Source of the DNA: Opitutia bacterium
GTDB taxonomy: Bacteria; Verrucomicrobiota; Verrucomicrobiia; Opitutales; Opitutaceae
NCBI GenBank assembly: GCA_003157575.1
Contig: PMKA01000343.1
Location: 368 to 12,107, forward strand
Direction of reading: 5' to 3'
DNA length: 11,740 bases
Part shown: positions 1 to 8,103 of the stretch, piece after piece
How the letters are laid out: every line of letters begins with the position of its first letter
Numbering within the stretch: the stretch's first letter is position 1
Notes under the pieces: model-generated
Seen by the model: the letters and a program-made list of their open reading frames with translations, nothing else
Told to the model about the DNA's origin: nothing
The model's database searches: none
Made by a program: the position numbers and the translations under genes

Positions 1-1
1 C

Positions 2-2689
2 GTCGGAAGCGACATTTCTGACTTTGCGACATTCGATCCGACTGGCAGCGGAGTCTCGACGACGGACAGCGTCGGGGTCCAGGCGTTGACAACGAAGATC
101 GAAACCCTCGTCCTCAATGGTGCGGCGATCATTACGGCGTCGTCCGGCGGAACCGTCAACACGGGTGCCGCGCAGGCCGACGTGTTTGACGCTCTTGCCG
201 CGCTGATCGCCGCGAATTACGGCACCGCAACGACGATCAACTTGAACGATGCAGCGACCGTTGCGTCGATTTTCGACACGGCCGCGACTTCTTCGGGCGC
301 CCTAGTCTCGAGCTCTGCGATCTCGGCGGCTGCAGCCATTACAGCTTCGATCAATGCACAGGCTGATGTTTATGCGTCCGGCACCGCTTCTGACCTCACC
401 CGCCAGCTGTCCCGCATCGATTCGGTCGTCCAGTCGAATGTCGCCGCGTCGTTGGGGCAGGTGGTCGCCGGCACCCTGACTCCGGCGGCTGCTGAGGCGC
501 TTTATTCAGGAACTCCTCTCGTCAACCTGCTGAACGGGGTGGCGTTGGTTCCCCTGCAGGCGCCGACGGTCAGCCAGATCGCCAATCAGTCGGTCACCGT
601 GGGCACGACGATCCAGCCGATCACGCTGCAGGTCGATTCAGCGACTTCGCTGGCCACGAACCTTACGGTTACGGCTGTCTCTTCGAATCAAGCCCTGCTA
701 CCCAATTCTGGGATCGTTTTGGGTGGTTCAGGCGGGAACAGGATTCTCGGGCTTACCCCGGTTGCAGGCGCGACAGGCGAGTCGACAGTCACCGTCACCG
801 TTCAGGATGGCGACCAGTCAACCGTTCGCACCTTCACCGTCGATGTGCTGCCAGCCGCTTCCCTGATTCCTGTCTTCACCTCGGTGCCTGCGACCAATGC
901 TTATGTCGGCCAGACCTATACCTACTTGATCACTGCCCAGCCGGGCGCAACGGGCCGTTCCCTCACAATAACCGCGGTGCAGCAACTCCCGTCCTGGCTG
1001 ACCCTCACAGACAATGGGGACGGGACGGCATTACTGACCGGAACACCGACGGAAGATCTCATCCAGTCTGGCACGAATATGCAGATCCCGATTGCTCTTG
1101 CCGTCACCGATTCGACAGGCCTTGCGGCGACTCAAAGTTTCAATCTGGTCGTGAATCTGGTTCAAGCGATCCCCCCGACGCTCGTTGCCGTCACGCCTAC
1201 CAATGCCGTGGTCGGTTCACCATACACGCTCGATGTTTCGGCAGATCTGGGCAGCCAGAGCAACGCGCTTGCCATCACCGCTGCGCAGCCATTGCCCTCC
1301 TGGTTGAAATTGACCGACAACAGCGATGGTACGGCGGTACTTTCCGGCACGCCAGGTGTTGCGGATGCCGGACCTGTTTCGCTGGTCCTTGCTGTCACCG
1401 ATGATCAGGGAGAAACTTCGAATCAGGTTTACACCTTCAACGTGGCGCCTGTTCTCACGATCGCTCAGACCGCGGGCCAGACGATCACCCAGGGCTCGGG
1501 TGCGCAGACAGTGCAGATCAACCTCGGCGGTTTCGATCCGTCGTCAAACGCGGTCACAATCACGGAGACCTCGTCGAACACATCGCTCCTGCCGAACACA
1601 GCGATTGTCGTTTCAGGAACCGGTCTGACGCGTACGCTCACTTACACGCCGGCGGCGACCAGGACAGGATCCACCACGGTCACCGTGCAAGTCAGCGAGT
1701 ACGGCGTGCTGACCACGGAGAGTTTTGTTGTCACGGTGGCTCCCGTTGACCATCCGGTGACGCAGATCTCCACGCTCCCGAAATACACACTCGGAGTCGG
1801 GGCGTCGCCCGTCAGCGTGGACTTAAGCGCCTTTTTCTCCAGCGCCGATGGCCATGTCACTTATGCGGTTACCGGGAACACGGATGCCTCCCTGCTTGGA
1901 GTGAAAATCGCCGGCAATATTCTCACCATCTCGCCCACGGCAAACCTCGCCGGCCTGGCGACCTTGACGGTGACGGCGACGAGCATCGGCGCCGCGACTG
2001 GCAAGACTTATCAGGCGAGCGGTGCGATCAGCTTCAATATCGTTCCGACTCTGAGCATTTCGTTCATCGGCCTCTTCCGGTCTGGGCAGGACACATTCGC
2101 GGAGTTCGCGGTGACGATGAACGCGGTTAGCAACCAGAACGTGACGGTGAACTTTGCGACCACGGATGGCACCGCCATTGCAGGCATCGATTTTACGCCG
2201 CTCCGAGGTTCCGTAACGATTGCGGCCGGAAGCACGCGCGCCATGATCGGAGTGGCTGTGCCGGCGACGACTTCCCTGGCCAACATGGAACTTGGTCTTG
2301 CCCTTGGCGGTGCGAGCGGCGCCCGGGTTGTGGTCGCCAAAATGACTGCTTCGGGCACGCTGCAGACGGACCGTTATATCCTGATCGATCAAAACGCCGG
2401 GACAGATGGCTTCGAGGTGGATTTCACGGTCAACGGAGGCAATGAAGTGGCCGTCCTTAATGGCGGGATCATCGAACCTCTGATTCAGGAAACGATCATC
2501 CGCACCGTGCACCTGGAAGGATTTGAATCTTTGAGCTTGCTGGCGGGCATAGATACGGAGGGAGCCCGAATGCTGGATCTAGGAAGTCTGGGCAACGGCT
2601 CGTTTGCTGGCCGGCCGGATCTGGCAGCAGCAACCTCAATCGATTTTCTGGCCTCGCTCAGGGAGATCCCCGATTACCTCCGGCATTGA
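2..2689 (+). CDS. Large secreted Ig-like/Calx-beta surface protein, 3' part (5' end outside window)
   Basis: The frame is open from base 2 to a TGA at 2687-2689, giving 895 visible residues. The TTG at 86 is an internal codon rather than the start, because the upstream codons continue the same Ser/Thr/Ala/Gly-rich sequence. Visible order: an Ala/Ser-rich, probably helical stretch (about residues 30-180); an Ig/cadherin-like unit (about 190-285); two adjacent putative-Ig (He_PIG-like) units (about 289-388 and 391-480), each with a PSWL..TDN.DGTA.L.GTP signature; a second cadherin-like unit resembling the first (about 483-580); another beta-rich unit (about 583-680); and a Calx-beta domain from about 682 with the typical VNFATTDGTA..GIDF motif. 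The family is generally extracellular and involved in adhesion or Ca2+-stabilised stalks. The last 100 residues show no PEP-CTERM, LPXTG or outer-membrane barrel, so the export and anchoring route is unknown. Domain calls are firm at fold level; the role is inferred. Confidence 0.85.
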   Translation, partial: VGSDISDFATFDPTGSGVSTTDSVGVQALTTKIETLVLNGAAIITASSGGTVNTGAAQADVFDALAALIAANYGTATTINLNDAATVASIFDTAATSSGALVSSSAISAAAAITASINAQADVYASGTASDLTRQLSRIDSVVQSNVAASLGQVVAGTLTPAAAEALYSGTPLVNLLNGVALVPLQAPTVSQIANQSVTVGTTIQPITLQVDSATSLATNLTVTAVSSNQALLPNSGIVLGGSGGNRILGLTPVAGATGESTVTVTVQDGDQSTVRTFTVDVLPAASLIPVFTSVPATNAYVGQTYTYLITAQPGATGRSLTITAVQQLPSWLTLTDNGDGTALLTGTPTEDLIQSGTNMQIPIALAVTDSTGLAATQSFNLVVNLVQAIPPTLVAVTPTNAVVGSPYTLDVSADLGSQSNALAITAAQPLPSWLKLTDNSDGTAVLSGTPGVADAGPVSLVLAVTDDQGETSNQVYTFNVAPVLTIAQTAGQTITQGSGAQTVQINLGGFDPSSNAVTITETSSNTSLLPNTAIVVSGTGLTRTLTYTPAATRTGSTTVTVQVSEYGVLTTESFVVTVAPVDHPVTQISTLPKYTLGVGASPVSVDLSAFFSSADGHVTYAVTGNTDASLLGVKIAGNILTISPTANLAGLATLTVTATSIGAATGKTYQASGAISFNIVPTLSISFIGLFRSGQDTFAEFAVTMNAVSNQNVTVNFATTDGTAIAGIDFTPLRGSVTIAAGSTRAMIGVAVPATTSLANMELGLALGGASGARVVVAKMTASGTLQTDRYILIDQNAGTDGFEVDFTVNGGNEVAVLNGGIIEPLIQETIIRTVHLEGFESLSLLAGIDTEGARMLDLGSLGNGSFAGRPDLAAATSIDFLASLREIPDYLRH

Positions 2690-2818
2690 TGCCTGATGGA
2701 TGGCGATTCGGAAGGCGACCAGCAGGGTTTTGATAGCTGGAGCCCAGAGTTGTGGAGATCGGCAGCTGCTCACGCTCGCAGCCACGAGGAGTAGAAGCCC
2801 CGACGGCGGAATCTTGGA
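2690..2818. other. Convergent intergenic gap, no clear feature
   Basis: About 130 bp between the stop of the Ig-like protein and the stop of the ACT-domain gene. The only structure seen is a weak 5-bp stem (GCTGC 2765-2769, GCAGC 2778-2782) without a T-run, so no terminator is called. Confidence 0.5.
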
Positions 2819-3334
2819 TCAGCAGAGTTTCAGGTCTACCATCACGTCGGCGGCGATTTTTTCCAGATCGGCGCGCAGGGCGGACATCTTGACCGTGGGG
2901 GGCACAAGCACGGTCGCGCGGGCCTGGAAAAGATCGCCTCCGCCCATCGGGGCGCTGACGCATTCGGAAGTGAGCTCCTCCACATTGACACCGTGCGCAG
3001 CCAGGACAGCCGTAACCTGCCGCAGGATTCCGGGGTGATCCTGGCCGACGAGCTCGAATTCGACGATCGAGCCAGCCGTCGCGGGGGGCGCGCCGCTCTC
3101 CTTATGGACGGTCACTTTCAAGCCCTTCGCCGCCAGTTCGCGCAGAGAGAGCTCCAGCGCTTCAGCGCGCGCTGCCGGCACCTCGACGCGAAGAATCCCG
3201 GCAAATTGTCCACCCAGGCGGCACATTCGACTCTCGAGCCAGTTGCCGCCATGGTCGGCAACACAGGCGGCCACCAGCTGCACCAGGCCGGGACGGTCGG
3301 CCCCGATGACGGTCATGACGAGGATCGTGAGCAT
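2819..3334 (-). CDS. Two-ACT-domain regulatory protein, GcvR-like
   Basis: This 171-residue protein is built almost entirely of two ACT domains. The first (about residues 5-75) carries the GADRPGLV turn and the second (about 88-165) carries GQDHPGIL; these are the usual ligand-binding loop signatures. The length and tandem-ACT layout match GcvR / COG2716 proteins, which in enterobacteria act by protein-protein contact with the activator GcvA to repress the glycine cleavage operon. No gcv gene or LysR activator is in the window, so that specific role is not supported and 'ACT domain protein' is the safer name. The frame extends upstream to an ATG at 3439, but that would overlap the receiver gene and add an Arg-rich leader unlike the family. 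The ATG at 3334, preceded by a G-run, starts directly at the first ACT strand; another ATG lies at 3316. It sits 73 bp downstream of the receiver gene on the same strand, so co-transcription is possible. Confidence 0.85.
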   Translation of the reverse strand: MLTILVMTVIGADRPGLVQLVAACVADHGGNWLESRMCRLGGQFAGILRVEVPAARAEALELSLRELAAKGLKVTVHKESGAPPATAGSIVEFELVGQDHPGILRQVTAVLAAHGVNVEELTSECVSAPMGGGDLFQARATVLVPPTVKMSALRADLEKIAADVMVDLKLC

Positions 3335-3407
3335 CCCCCAAGTCTGGATGCCAGTGTGGCGCGCGGCAAGGACGTCCTTCGGCAGATGCTCAAGACTCCC
3401 GTCCCGA

Positions 3408-3794
3408 TCACTGCGGCAGCAACTCCTGAACGACCGCAATCAACGTTTGAGATTGGAAGGGCTTTGGCAGCACACGATCTGCGCCCACCATCTTTGCCAT
3501 CAAGAGGCACATCTTCGGGTCAATCCTGCCTCCGCCGGATATCGCGATGATCTTCACCCCGGGATTGGTGCGGCGAAATTCCCGGATCGTCTCGATGCCG
3601 TCCTTTTCGGGCATCAGAATGTCGGTGATGACGAGTTTCGCAGGTGCGTCCTTGAAAAGGCGGACCGCCTCGTTTCCGTCGGCCGCCTCGATAACCTCAT
3701 ACCCGGCCCGCACGAGCGCTTGTCGCAGCACTACGCGCACCGAGTCATCGTCGTCAACGATCAGGATTCGAGCCGGCTGGGAACTGGTCGCCAT
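3408..3794 (-). CDS. Single-domain (CheY-like) response regulator receiver
   Basis: A 128-residue stand-alone receiver domain with no output domain. The acidic cluster DDDD is at residues 14-17, the phospho-acceptor Asp58 lies in TDILMPEKDG, the switch Ser86 in AISGGG, and the conserved Lys111 in LPKPF, so every residue needed for phosphotransfer is present. Such proteins act by phosphorylation-dependent binding to a partner or as phosphate shuttles or sinks. The ATG at 3794 places the first beta strand (ARILIVDDD) where it belongs; the ATG 14 codons further upstream (3836) would add a tail not usual for the family. Neither has a clear Shine-Dalgarno sequence. The gene is divergent from the hybrid kinase starting at 4012, which makes that kinase the obvious candidate partner, and it precedes the ACT-domain gene on the same strand. 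Family call is firm; partner is inference. Confidence 0.92.
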   Translation of the reverse strand: MATSSQPARILIVDDDDSVRVVLRQALVRAGYEVIEAADGNEAVRLFKDAPAKLVITDILMPEKDGIETIREFRRTNPGVKIIAISGGGRIDPKMCLLMAKMVGADRVLPKPFQSQTLIAVVQELLPQ

Positions 3795-4011
3795 GGGATA
3801 AGGAGCAAAGTATGCAGCCAAATGCGGCTGGTGCAAACCCGATATCCAATTGCACGATGTCTTGCATCAGAAGGCGTCCGCTGCCTAAAGTGGCGCCGCC
3901 GTTTGGCGCTCGGTTGAAAGGATCGCCTTTATCGGGTTTCGATCCTGCCGATTGGCAGAAGGGTTGCTTGACTGTTAACCTCAAGAGTGAGTCCCCGCTT
4001 CCGACACTCCG
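3795..4011. promoter_or_regulatory. Divergent intergenic region between receiver gene and hybrid kinase gene
   Basis: This 217 bp region must hold the 5' signals of both divergent genes. It contains a perfect 7-bp dyad, AGGATCG at 3919-3925 and CGATCCT at 3940-3946, separated by 14 nt, in operator-like position. For the kinase, TTGGCA (3952-3957), 16 nt, then GTTAAC (3974-3979) is a possible sigma70-type promoter with a good -35 but a weak -10. A small hairpin (CAGCC at 3815-3819, GGCTG at 3826-3830) lies in the receiver leader. All are visual matches without statistical support. Confidence 0.35.
3919..3946. repeat. 7-bp inverted repeat in the divergent promoter region
   Basis: AGGATCG (3919-3925) and CGATCCT (3940-3946) are perfect complements, with a 14-nt spacer. 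The centre-to-centre distance is 21 bp, two helical turns, as expected for a dimeric regulator binding one DNA face. It sits about 75 bp upstream of the kinase ATG and 125 bp upstream of the receiver ATG. No regulator can be named. Confidence 0.4.
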
Positions 4012-7000
4012 ATGCCGCCAATGAGACCGCCATCGGCAAAATGGCCAGTAGATCGCAGGATCGGACTGCTGATCGCGTTATGTGCAGTCGTTCTGACGCC
4101 CCCGCAGGCACCGGCGGTCACGCTTTCGCCCATTCCGGGGACGCCTCCAGGCTACATTGAGGTCGGCACTCCCCCGTTTGTCGTCCTCGGACCGGAGGCG
4201 TTGGGGTTGAACGCGGCCCCGGTTGATCTCCACCAGATGCCGGACGGTCGGATTCTCGCATTTGGTCACGGCGAACTGGCGCTGGGGGACGGCGTGCGCT
4301 GGGATGTTTTTCGTCAGGGCGCCGACGATCCGCGAGTCGACACGGTCAGCGTGGCGGTCGATCAGGAGGGGCGCATCTACGCGGGCATGGCCGATGGTTT
4401 TGGCCGGATTGAATTCAACCGGAACGGGGGCTGGCGTTATGCCAGGATTGAGTCTTTGCCCGCGGACCTCTCGAAGATGCCCGGGGCGTTGACGTCTGTC
4501 TCGATGATTGGGGGCAACTGGTTTTGGTGCTGGAACAGCGGTCCGATCGTCGCCTGGCAGCCGGGCAGCGTGCCGAAGACGGTCGGGCAGGTGAATGCGC
4601 TGGAGCGTATCTTTGCGGTGGGGTCGGCCGTGTTCATGAGCGACCAGTCCAACGGCATGTTGTGCCGCCTGGAAGACGGGCACTTCAACGTGATCACCGG
4701 CACGACCAGCCGCTGGAACGCCGATCATGTCGTCACCTGCGCCGTGCCGTTGGGCGATGGCACTTCACTGGTCGGCGGGGTCAGTTTCGGGCTCTCGCGA
4801 TTCGATGGGACTGCAGTTCGGCCGTTGGTGACTCACGGTCTGCTGGCCGGCGGGCAGCGAATCAACGATCTTTGCGACACCGGCTACGGTCTGCTGGCCG
4901 TGGCCGTCGACAACGCGGGGATCGTTTTCATCGACCGGACGGGCAGGATCATCCAGTCGCTGGACCGCTCGGTGGACAACCGCCTGGCCCGGGTGAAAAG
5001 ACTCCTTTATACGCCAGGCGGCGTTCTCTGGGGCCTGTTGAACGAGGGCATTGTCCGCATCAGTTTCCCTTCGCGCTTTTCGTCGTTTGAGTCGATGGTG
5101 AGTACAGGACTGGCCGTGTCCCAGCCCCTCAGGCATGACGGACGGCTCTGGCTTCTGGCGGACGGACAGGCCGCGCGGGGAGTCTATGACGACGATCGCC
5201 GCTTCATCCGTTTTGAAACCGACACGCCGGGACCCTACGTGGCGTCGCTTGTCGATCTCGACGGCGTCTGGATGGCCACAACGGAAAACGGGACTTTCCG
5301 GTATGAATCCGGCGGTGGCTGGAAGAAGGTGGCGCAGGGACCGGTCTGCCCATATTTGCGGCCGGCGCCGGTGGAGCCTGGATGCTGGCTTTTTGCGGCC
5401 GAGAAAGAGGTTGGCTGGCTGCGGCACTCGGGCGGCCAGTATGTTTTCGAGGCGTTTCCCGAGCCCGGTATCAGGCATGTTTACGGATCTGTCACCGACG
5501 CGCATGGCGTCTTCTGGGCGGAGCTGGGCACGGGAAGCATGGCCCGGATTGAACCGACCCTTCCCCGGCCCACGGTTGAGGTGCTCGGGCCTGCGGAAGG
5601 GCTGCCCAATTCGTGGGTGCAGCTGTTTCTTTTCGAAGGAGAGGTGCGCGCCAATGCACACGAGCAGATCCTGCGTTATGACGCGGGCCTGCACCGGTTC
5701 GCACCGGATGCAGACCTGATGCGGCGGGTGCCCTCCATCGTCGGGGCGATCGGCCGGCCGGCCAGCGACGCCCGCGGCCGCCTGTGGATCACCAGGCCGG
5801 AAGACGTGTTTGTGGTGGACCCGGGGGCCCCGCAGGCGGTCGAACCGACGGCGCCGATCCCGGAGGTGCTGCGGCCCCGTTACTTCACCCCGCAGAGCGA
5901 CGGCGTCATGTGGATGAACGAGCCCATGAGGCTGGCGCGATTCGACCCGGCGTTGCCTGCTCCTGCGCAGCCGCCCCTGCGGGCGCAGATCACCCGCGTG
6001 GATCTGCCGTCCAGCGGCCTCGTGGTTTTCCCTGAGGGGGACAAGATTCCGGATCTCGCCGTCAGCAACAGCACCATGGTTGTCCACTATCTCGCCCCCA
6101 ACCAGCCCTTCGGACAATCGGTCAGTTTTGAAGAACAGTTGTCGGGCTCGGGCGGGGAGTGGGTCTCGACCGGGACCGCCGGCTCCGTCACGTTCAACCA
6201 TCTCGATCCCGGAGTTTATCGTCTGAACGTGAGGCCGCGGCTCGGCCTCAAGACCGGCGAGGAAGCCCATCTTGAGTTCTCGATCCTGGCGCCGTGGTAC
6301 CGGACGCGGCTCGCCTATCTCCTCGCAAGCACCGGAGCGTTGGGCGTTGTTCTTTCCGCCATCTGGCTGGCCACGTTTCTCCAGCGACGCGAAAAGAACC
6401 GGTTGGAACGGCTGGTCGCCGTCCGCACAGGGGAGCTGCACGCGACCAACCGCGAACTGGAACGCCAGATCCAGGAGACCACGGAGAAAACCGCTGCGCT
6501 CCAGGCAAGCGAAGAACGCTTCAGGCGCCTCAACGACAATGCTCCGGACATCATCTTCCGTATCAGGGTCGCCCCGGATGTCGGCTTCGATTATGTCAGC
6601 CCTGCCATAACGTCGATCACCGGGTATCGGCCCGAGGAGTTTCTCGCCGATCCTGCGTTTCTCCGCAAGATCGTCCAGCCGCCCGGTTTCGAGACGATCT
6701 ATGACGCCGCCCTCGCCCGGAAAGTGCCCGACCGGATCAGGGAGGTCCGCTGGGCGACGCGCGATGGAAGGGTCGTCACGCTTGAGGAAAGGCTTTCGCC
6801 CGTCTGCGACTCCGCGGGCAACCTGGTGGCCATCGAGGGCATTGTCCGCGACTTCACCGAGCGCAAGCTCCTGGAGGAGCAGCTGCGGCAGTCCCAGAGG
6901 ATGGAGGCGGTCGGGCAGCTGGCCGGAGGAGTGGCGCACGACTACAACAACATTCTTACATCGACGCTCATGCAGCTCGGCCTGCTGCTCGGCGATCCCA

Positions 7001-8025
7001 CGATTTCAGACGAGATGAGGCATTCGCTCATCCAGCTGGTGGGCGATGCCGAACGGGCCGCCAGCCTCACCCGGCAGCTACTGATGTTCAGCCGGCGCCA
7101 GGTCATCCAGATCAAGCAGATCGACCTGAACGAGGTCCTGGCGAACCTGCTCAAGATGCTCCGGCGGCTGTTGGGAGAAACCATCAGCCTGGAATTTCGC
7201 GGAGGAGAAGCCCCGTTGTGGATCAATGCCGACGCCGGGATGATCGAACAGGTGGTGACGAATCTCTGCGTGAACGCCCGCGATGCGATGATGCCGAACG
7301 GAGGGCGTCTGACGATTGACGCCAGGCTGCTGACGCTTGACGCCGAGGCGGCGAAGCTGAACCCGGAGGCACGTCCTGGCTCGTTTGTCCGCCTCGTGGT
7401 GGCCGACACCGGTTCCGGAATGGACGCGGCCACGATGAAACACCTTTTCGAACCCTTCTTCACAACCAAGGATGTGGGCAAGGGCACGGGATTGGGGCTG
7501 GCGACTGTCTACGGCATCACGAAACAGCACGGAGGCTGGATTGAAGTGGAGAGCGAGGAGGGCAGAGGCAGCGTCTTCCGTGTCTTCCTTCCAGCCCAGA
7601 AAAAGGCCGCGTCGACAAACTCCGGTCCTGCGGAAGAGGAAACCCGCAAGGGCAGGGAGACCATCCTGTTGGTGGAAGACGATCAGGCCGTTCGCGACAC
7701 GGTCGTGTTGGGCCTGAAGCGGTTTGGGTATCGCGTCCTTGTGGCGGCCGACGGCCAGGAGGCGACGGAAGTCTGGAGCCGTTACTCCAGGGAGATCGAT
7801 CTGCTGTTCACGGACATCAGGATGCCGGGAGGCATGTCCGGGCTGGAATTGTACGAGCGTTTCAAGCAGGCCAAGCCGGCCCTGCAGGTGATCGTCTCCA
7901 GCGGGTACAGCGAGGAGATCGTGAAATTGGGCAGGTCGGTGAATCCGATGCTTGTTTTCCTGCCCAAGCCCTACGATGTGAAGACGCTGGTCCGCACCGT
8001 GCGCAGGTGCCTGGACCGGACGTGA
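4012..8025 (+). CDS. Membrane hybrid sensor histidine kinase: propeller-like sensor, Y_Y_Y, PAS, HisKA, HATPase_c, receiver
   Basis: A 1337-residue hybrid kinase. A signal peptide (residues about 16-36, ending at an APA site) is followed by a roughly 640-residue periplasmic region with degenerate beta-propeller-type repeats (blocks such as 'DG.IYAG...G' and 'GVLWGL..EG'), then a Y_Y_Y-type beta sandwich (about 685-760). One membrane helix (about 768-788) leads into a charged, likely coiled-coil linker (about 790-830) and a PAS domain (about 833-955). HisKA follows, with His976 in the GVAHDYNN motif. HATPase_c has the N-box around N1084/N1088, the G1 box DTGSGMD from D1132, and the GTGLGLATVYG loop. 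The C-terminal receiver (about 1217-1335) has E1222/D1223/D1224, phospho-acceptor D1268, S1296 or S1297, and K1319. All catalytic residues are present. There is no HTH or HPt output, so a separate partner is needed; the divergent single-domain receiver is a candidate. The ligand is unknown. ATG4012 is used; the in-frame ATG at 4021 is equally possible, as neither has a clear SD. Confidence 0.93.
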   Translation: MPPMRPPSAKWPVDRRIGLLIALCAVVLTPPQAPAVTLSPIPGTPPGYIEVGTPPFVVLGPEALGLNAAPVDLHQMPDGRILAFGHGELALGDGVRWDVFRQGADDPRVDTVSVAVDQEGRIYAGMADGFGRIEFNRNGGWRYARIESLPADLSKMPGALTSVSMIGGNWFWCWNSGPIVAWQPGSVPKTVGQVNALERIFAVGSAVFMSDQSNGMLCRLEDGHFNVITGTTSRWNADHVVTCAVPLGDGTSLVGGVSFGLSRFDGTAVRPLVTHGLLAGGQRINDLCDTGYGLLAVAVDNAGIVFIDRTGRIIQSLDRSVDNRLARVKRLLYTPGGVLWGLLNEGIVRISFPSRFSSFESMVSTGLAVSQPLRHDGRLWLLADGQAARGVYDDDRRFIRFETDTPGPYVASLVDLDGVWMATTENGTFRYESGGGWKKVAQGPVCPYLRPAPVEPGCWLFAAEKEVGWLRHSGGQYVFEAFPEPGIRHVYGSVTDAHGVFWAELGTGSMARIEPTLPRPTVEVLGPAEGLPNSWVQLFLFEGEVRANAHEQILRYDAGLHRFAPDADLMRRVPSIVGAIGRPASDARGRLWITRPEDVFVVDPGAPQAVEPTAPIPEVLRPRYFTPQSDGVMWMNEPMRLARFDPALPAPAQPPLRAQITRVDLPSSGLVVFPEGDKIPDLAVSNSTMVVHYLAPNQPFGQSVSFEEQLSGSGGEWVSTGTAGSVTFNHLDPGVYRLNVRPRLGLKTGEEAHLEFSILAPWYRTRLAYLLASTGALGVVLSAIWLATFLQRREKNRLERLVAVRTGELHATNRELERQIQETTEKTAALQASEERFRRLNDNAPDIIFRIRVAPDVGFDYVSPAITSITGYRPEEFLADPAFLRKIVQPPGFETIYDAALARKVPDRIREVRWATRDGRVVTLEERLSPVCDSAGNLVAIEGIVRDFTERKLLEEQLRQSQRMEAVGQLAGGVAHDYNNILTSTLMQLGLLLGDPTISDEMRHSLIQLVGDAERAASLTRQLLMFSRRQVIQIKQIDLNEVLANLLKMLRRLLGETISLEFRGGEAPLWINADAGMIEQVVTNLCVNARDAMMPNGGRLTIDARLLTLDAEAAKLNPEARPGSFVRLVVADTGSGMDAATMKHLFEPFFTTKDVGKGTGLGLATVYGITKQHGGWIEVESEEGRGSVFRVFLPAQKKAASTNSGPAEEETRKGRETILLVEDDQAVRDTVVLGLKRFGYRVLVAADGQEATEVWSRYSREIDLLFTDIRMPGGMSGLELYERFKQAKPALQVIVSSGYSEEIVKLGRSVNPMLVFLPKPYDVKTLVRTVRRCLDRT

Positions 8026-8062
8026 GCGTTTTTCGGGGAAGCTGCGGCGCCGCGGCGTCCGG

Positions 8063-8082
8063 CTGCGCCCGCACGGGCGCAG
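8063..8082. terminator. GC-rich hairpin between convergent genes (weak terminator candidate)
   Basis: CTGCGCCC (8063-8070) and GGGCGCAG (8075-8082) form a perfect 8-bp stem with a GCAC loop, midway between the kinase stop (8025) and the stop of the convergent gene (8104). The position suits a shared transcription stop. No T-run follows on either strand, so it is not a canonical intrinsic terminator; it may act with Rho or only block 3' exonucleases. Confidence 0.35.
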
Positions 8083-8103
8083 GGCGCAGGCGCCCCGGGT
8101 GGA

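Noticed and set aside
1823..2512. 229-codon minus-strand frame inside the Ig-like gene
   Set aside because: No domain or start signal; the plus strand encodes clear Ig-like and Calx-beta motifs over the same bases.
2761..2783. Possible terminator stem between the Ig-like gene and the ACT-domain gene
   Set aside because: Only 5 bp with an 8-nt loop and no T-run on either strand.
3812..4024. 70-codon plus-strand frame with AAGGAG a few bases before its ATG, ending just inside the kinase start
   Set aside because: The SD-like sequence is attractive and the stop overlaps the kinase ATG region like a leader peptide, but the product has no recognisable pattern and the frame spans the divergent promoter region. 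Chance is more likely.
4765..6939. 724-codon open frame on the minus strand, antisense to the hybrid kinase
   Set aside because: Composition (very rich in Arg, Pro, Asp, His, no recognisable domain) is that of an antisense shadow of a GC-rich gene. The plus strand encodes a fully recognisable kinase throughout this stretch.
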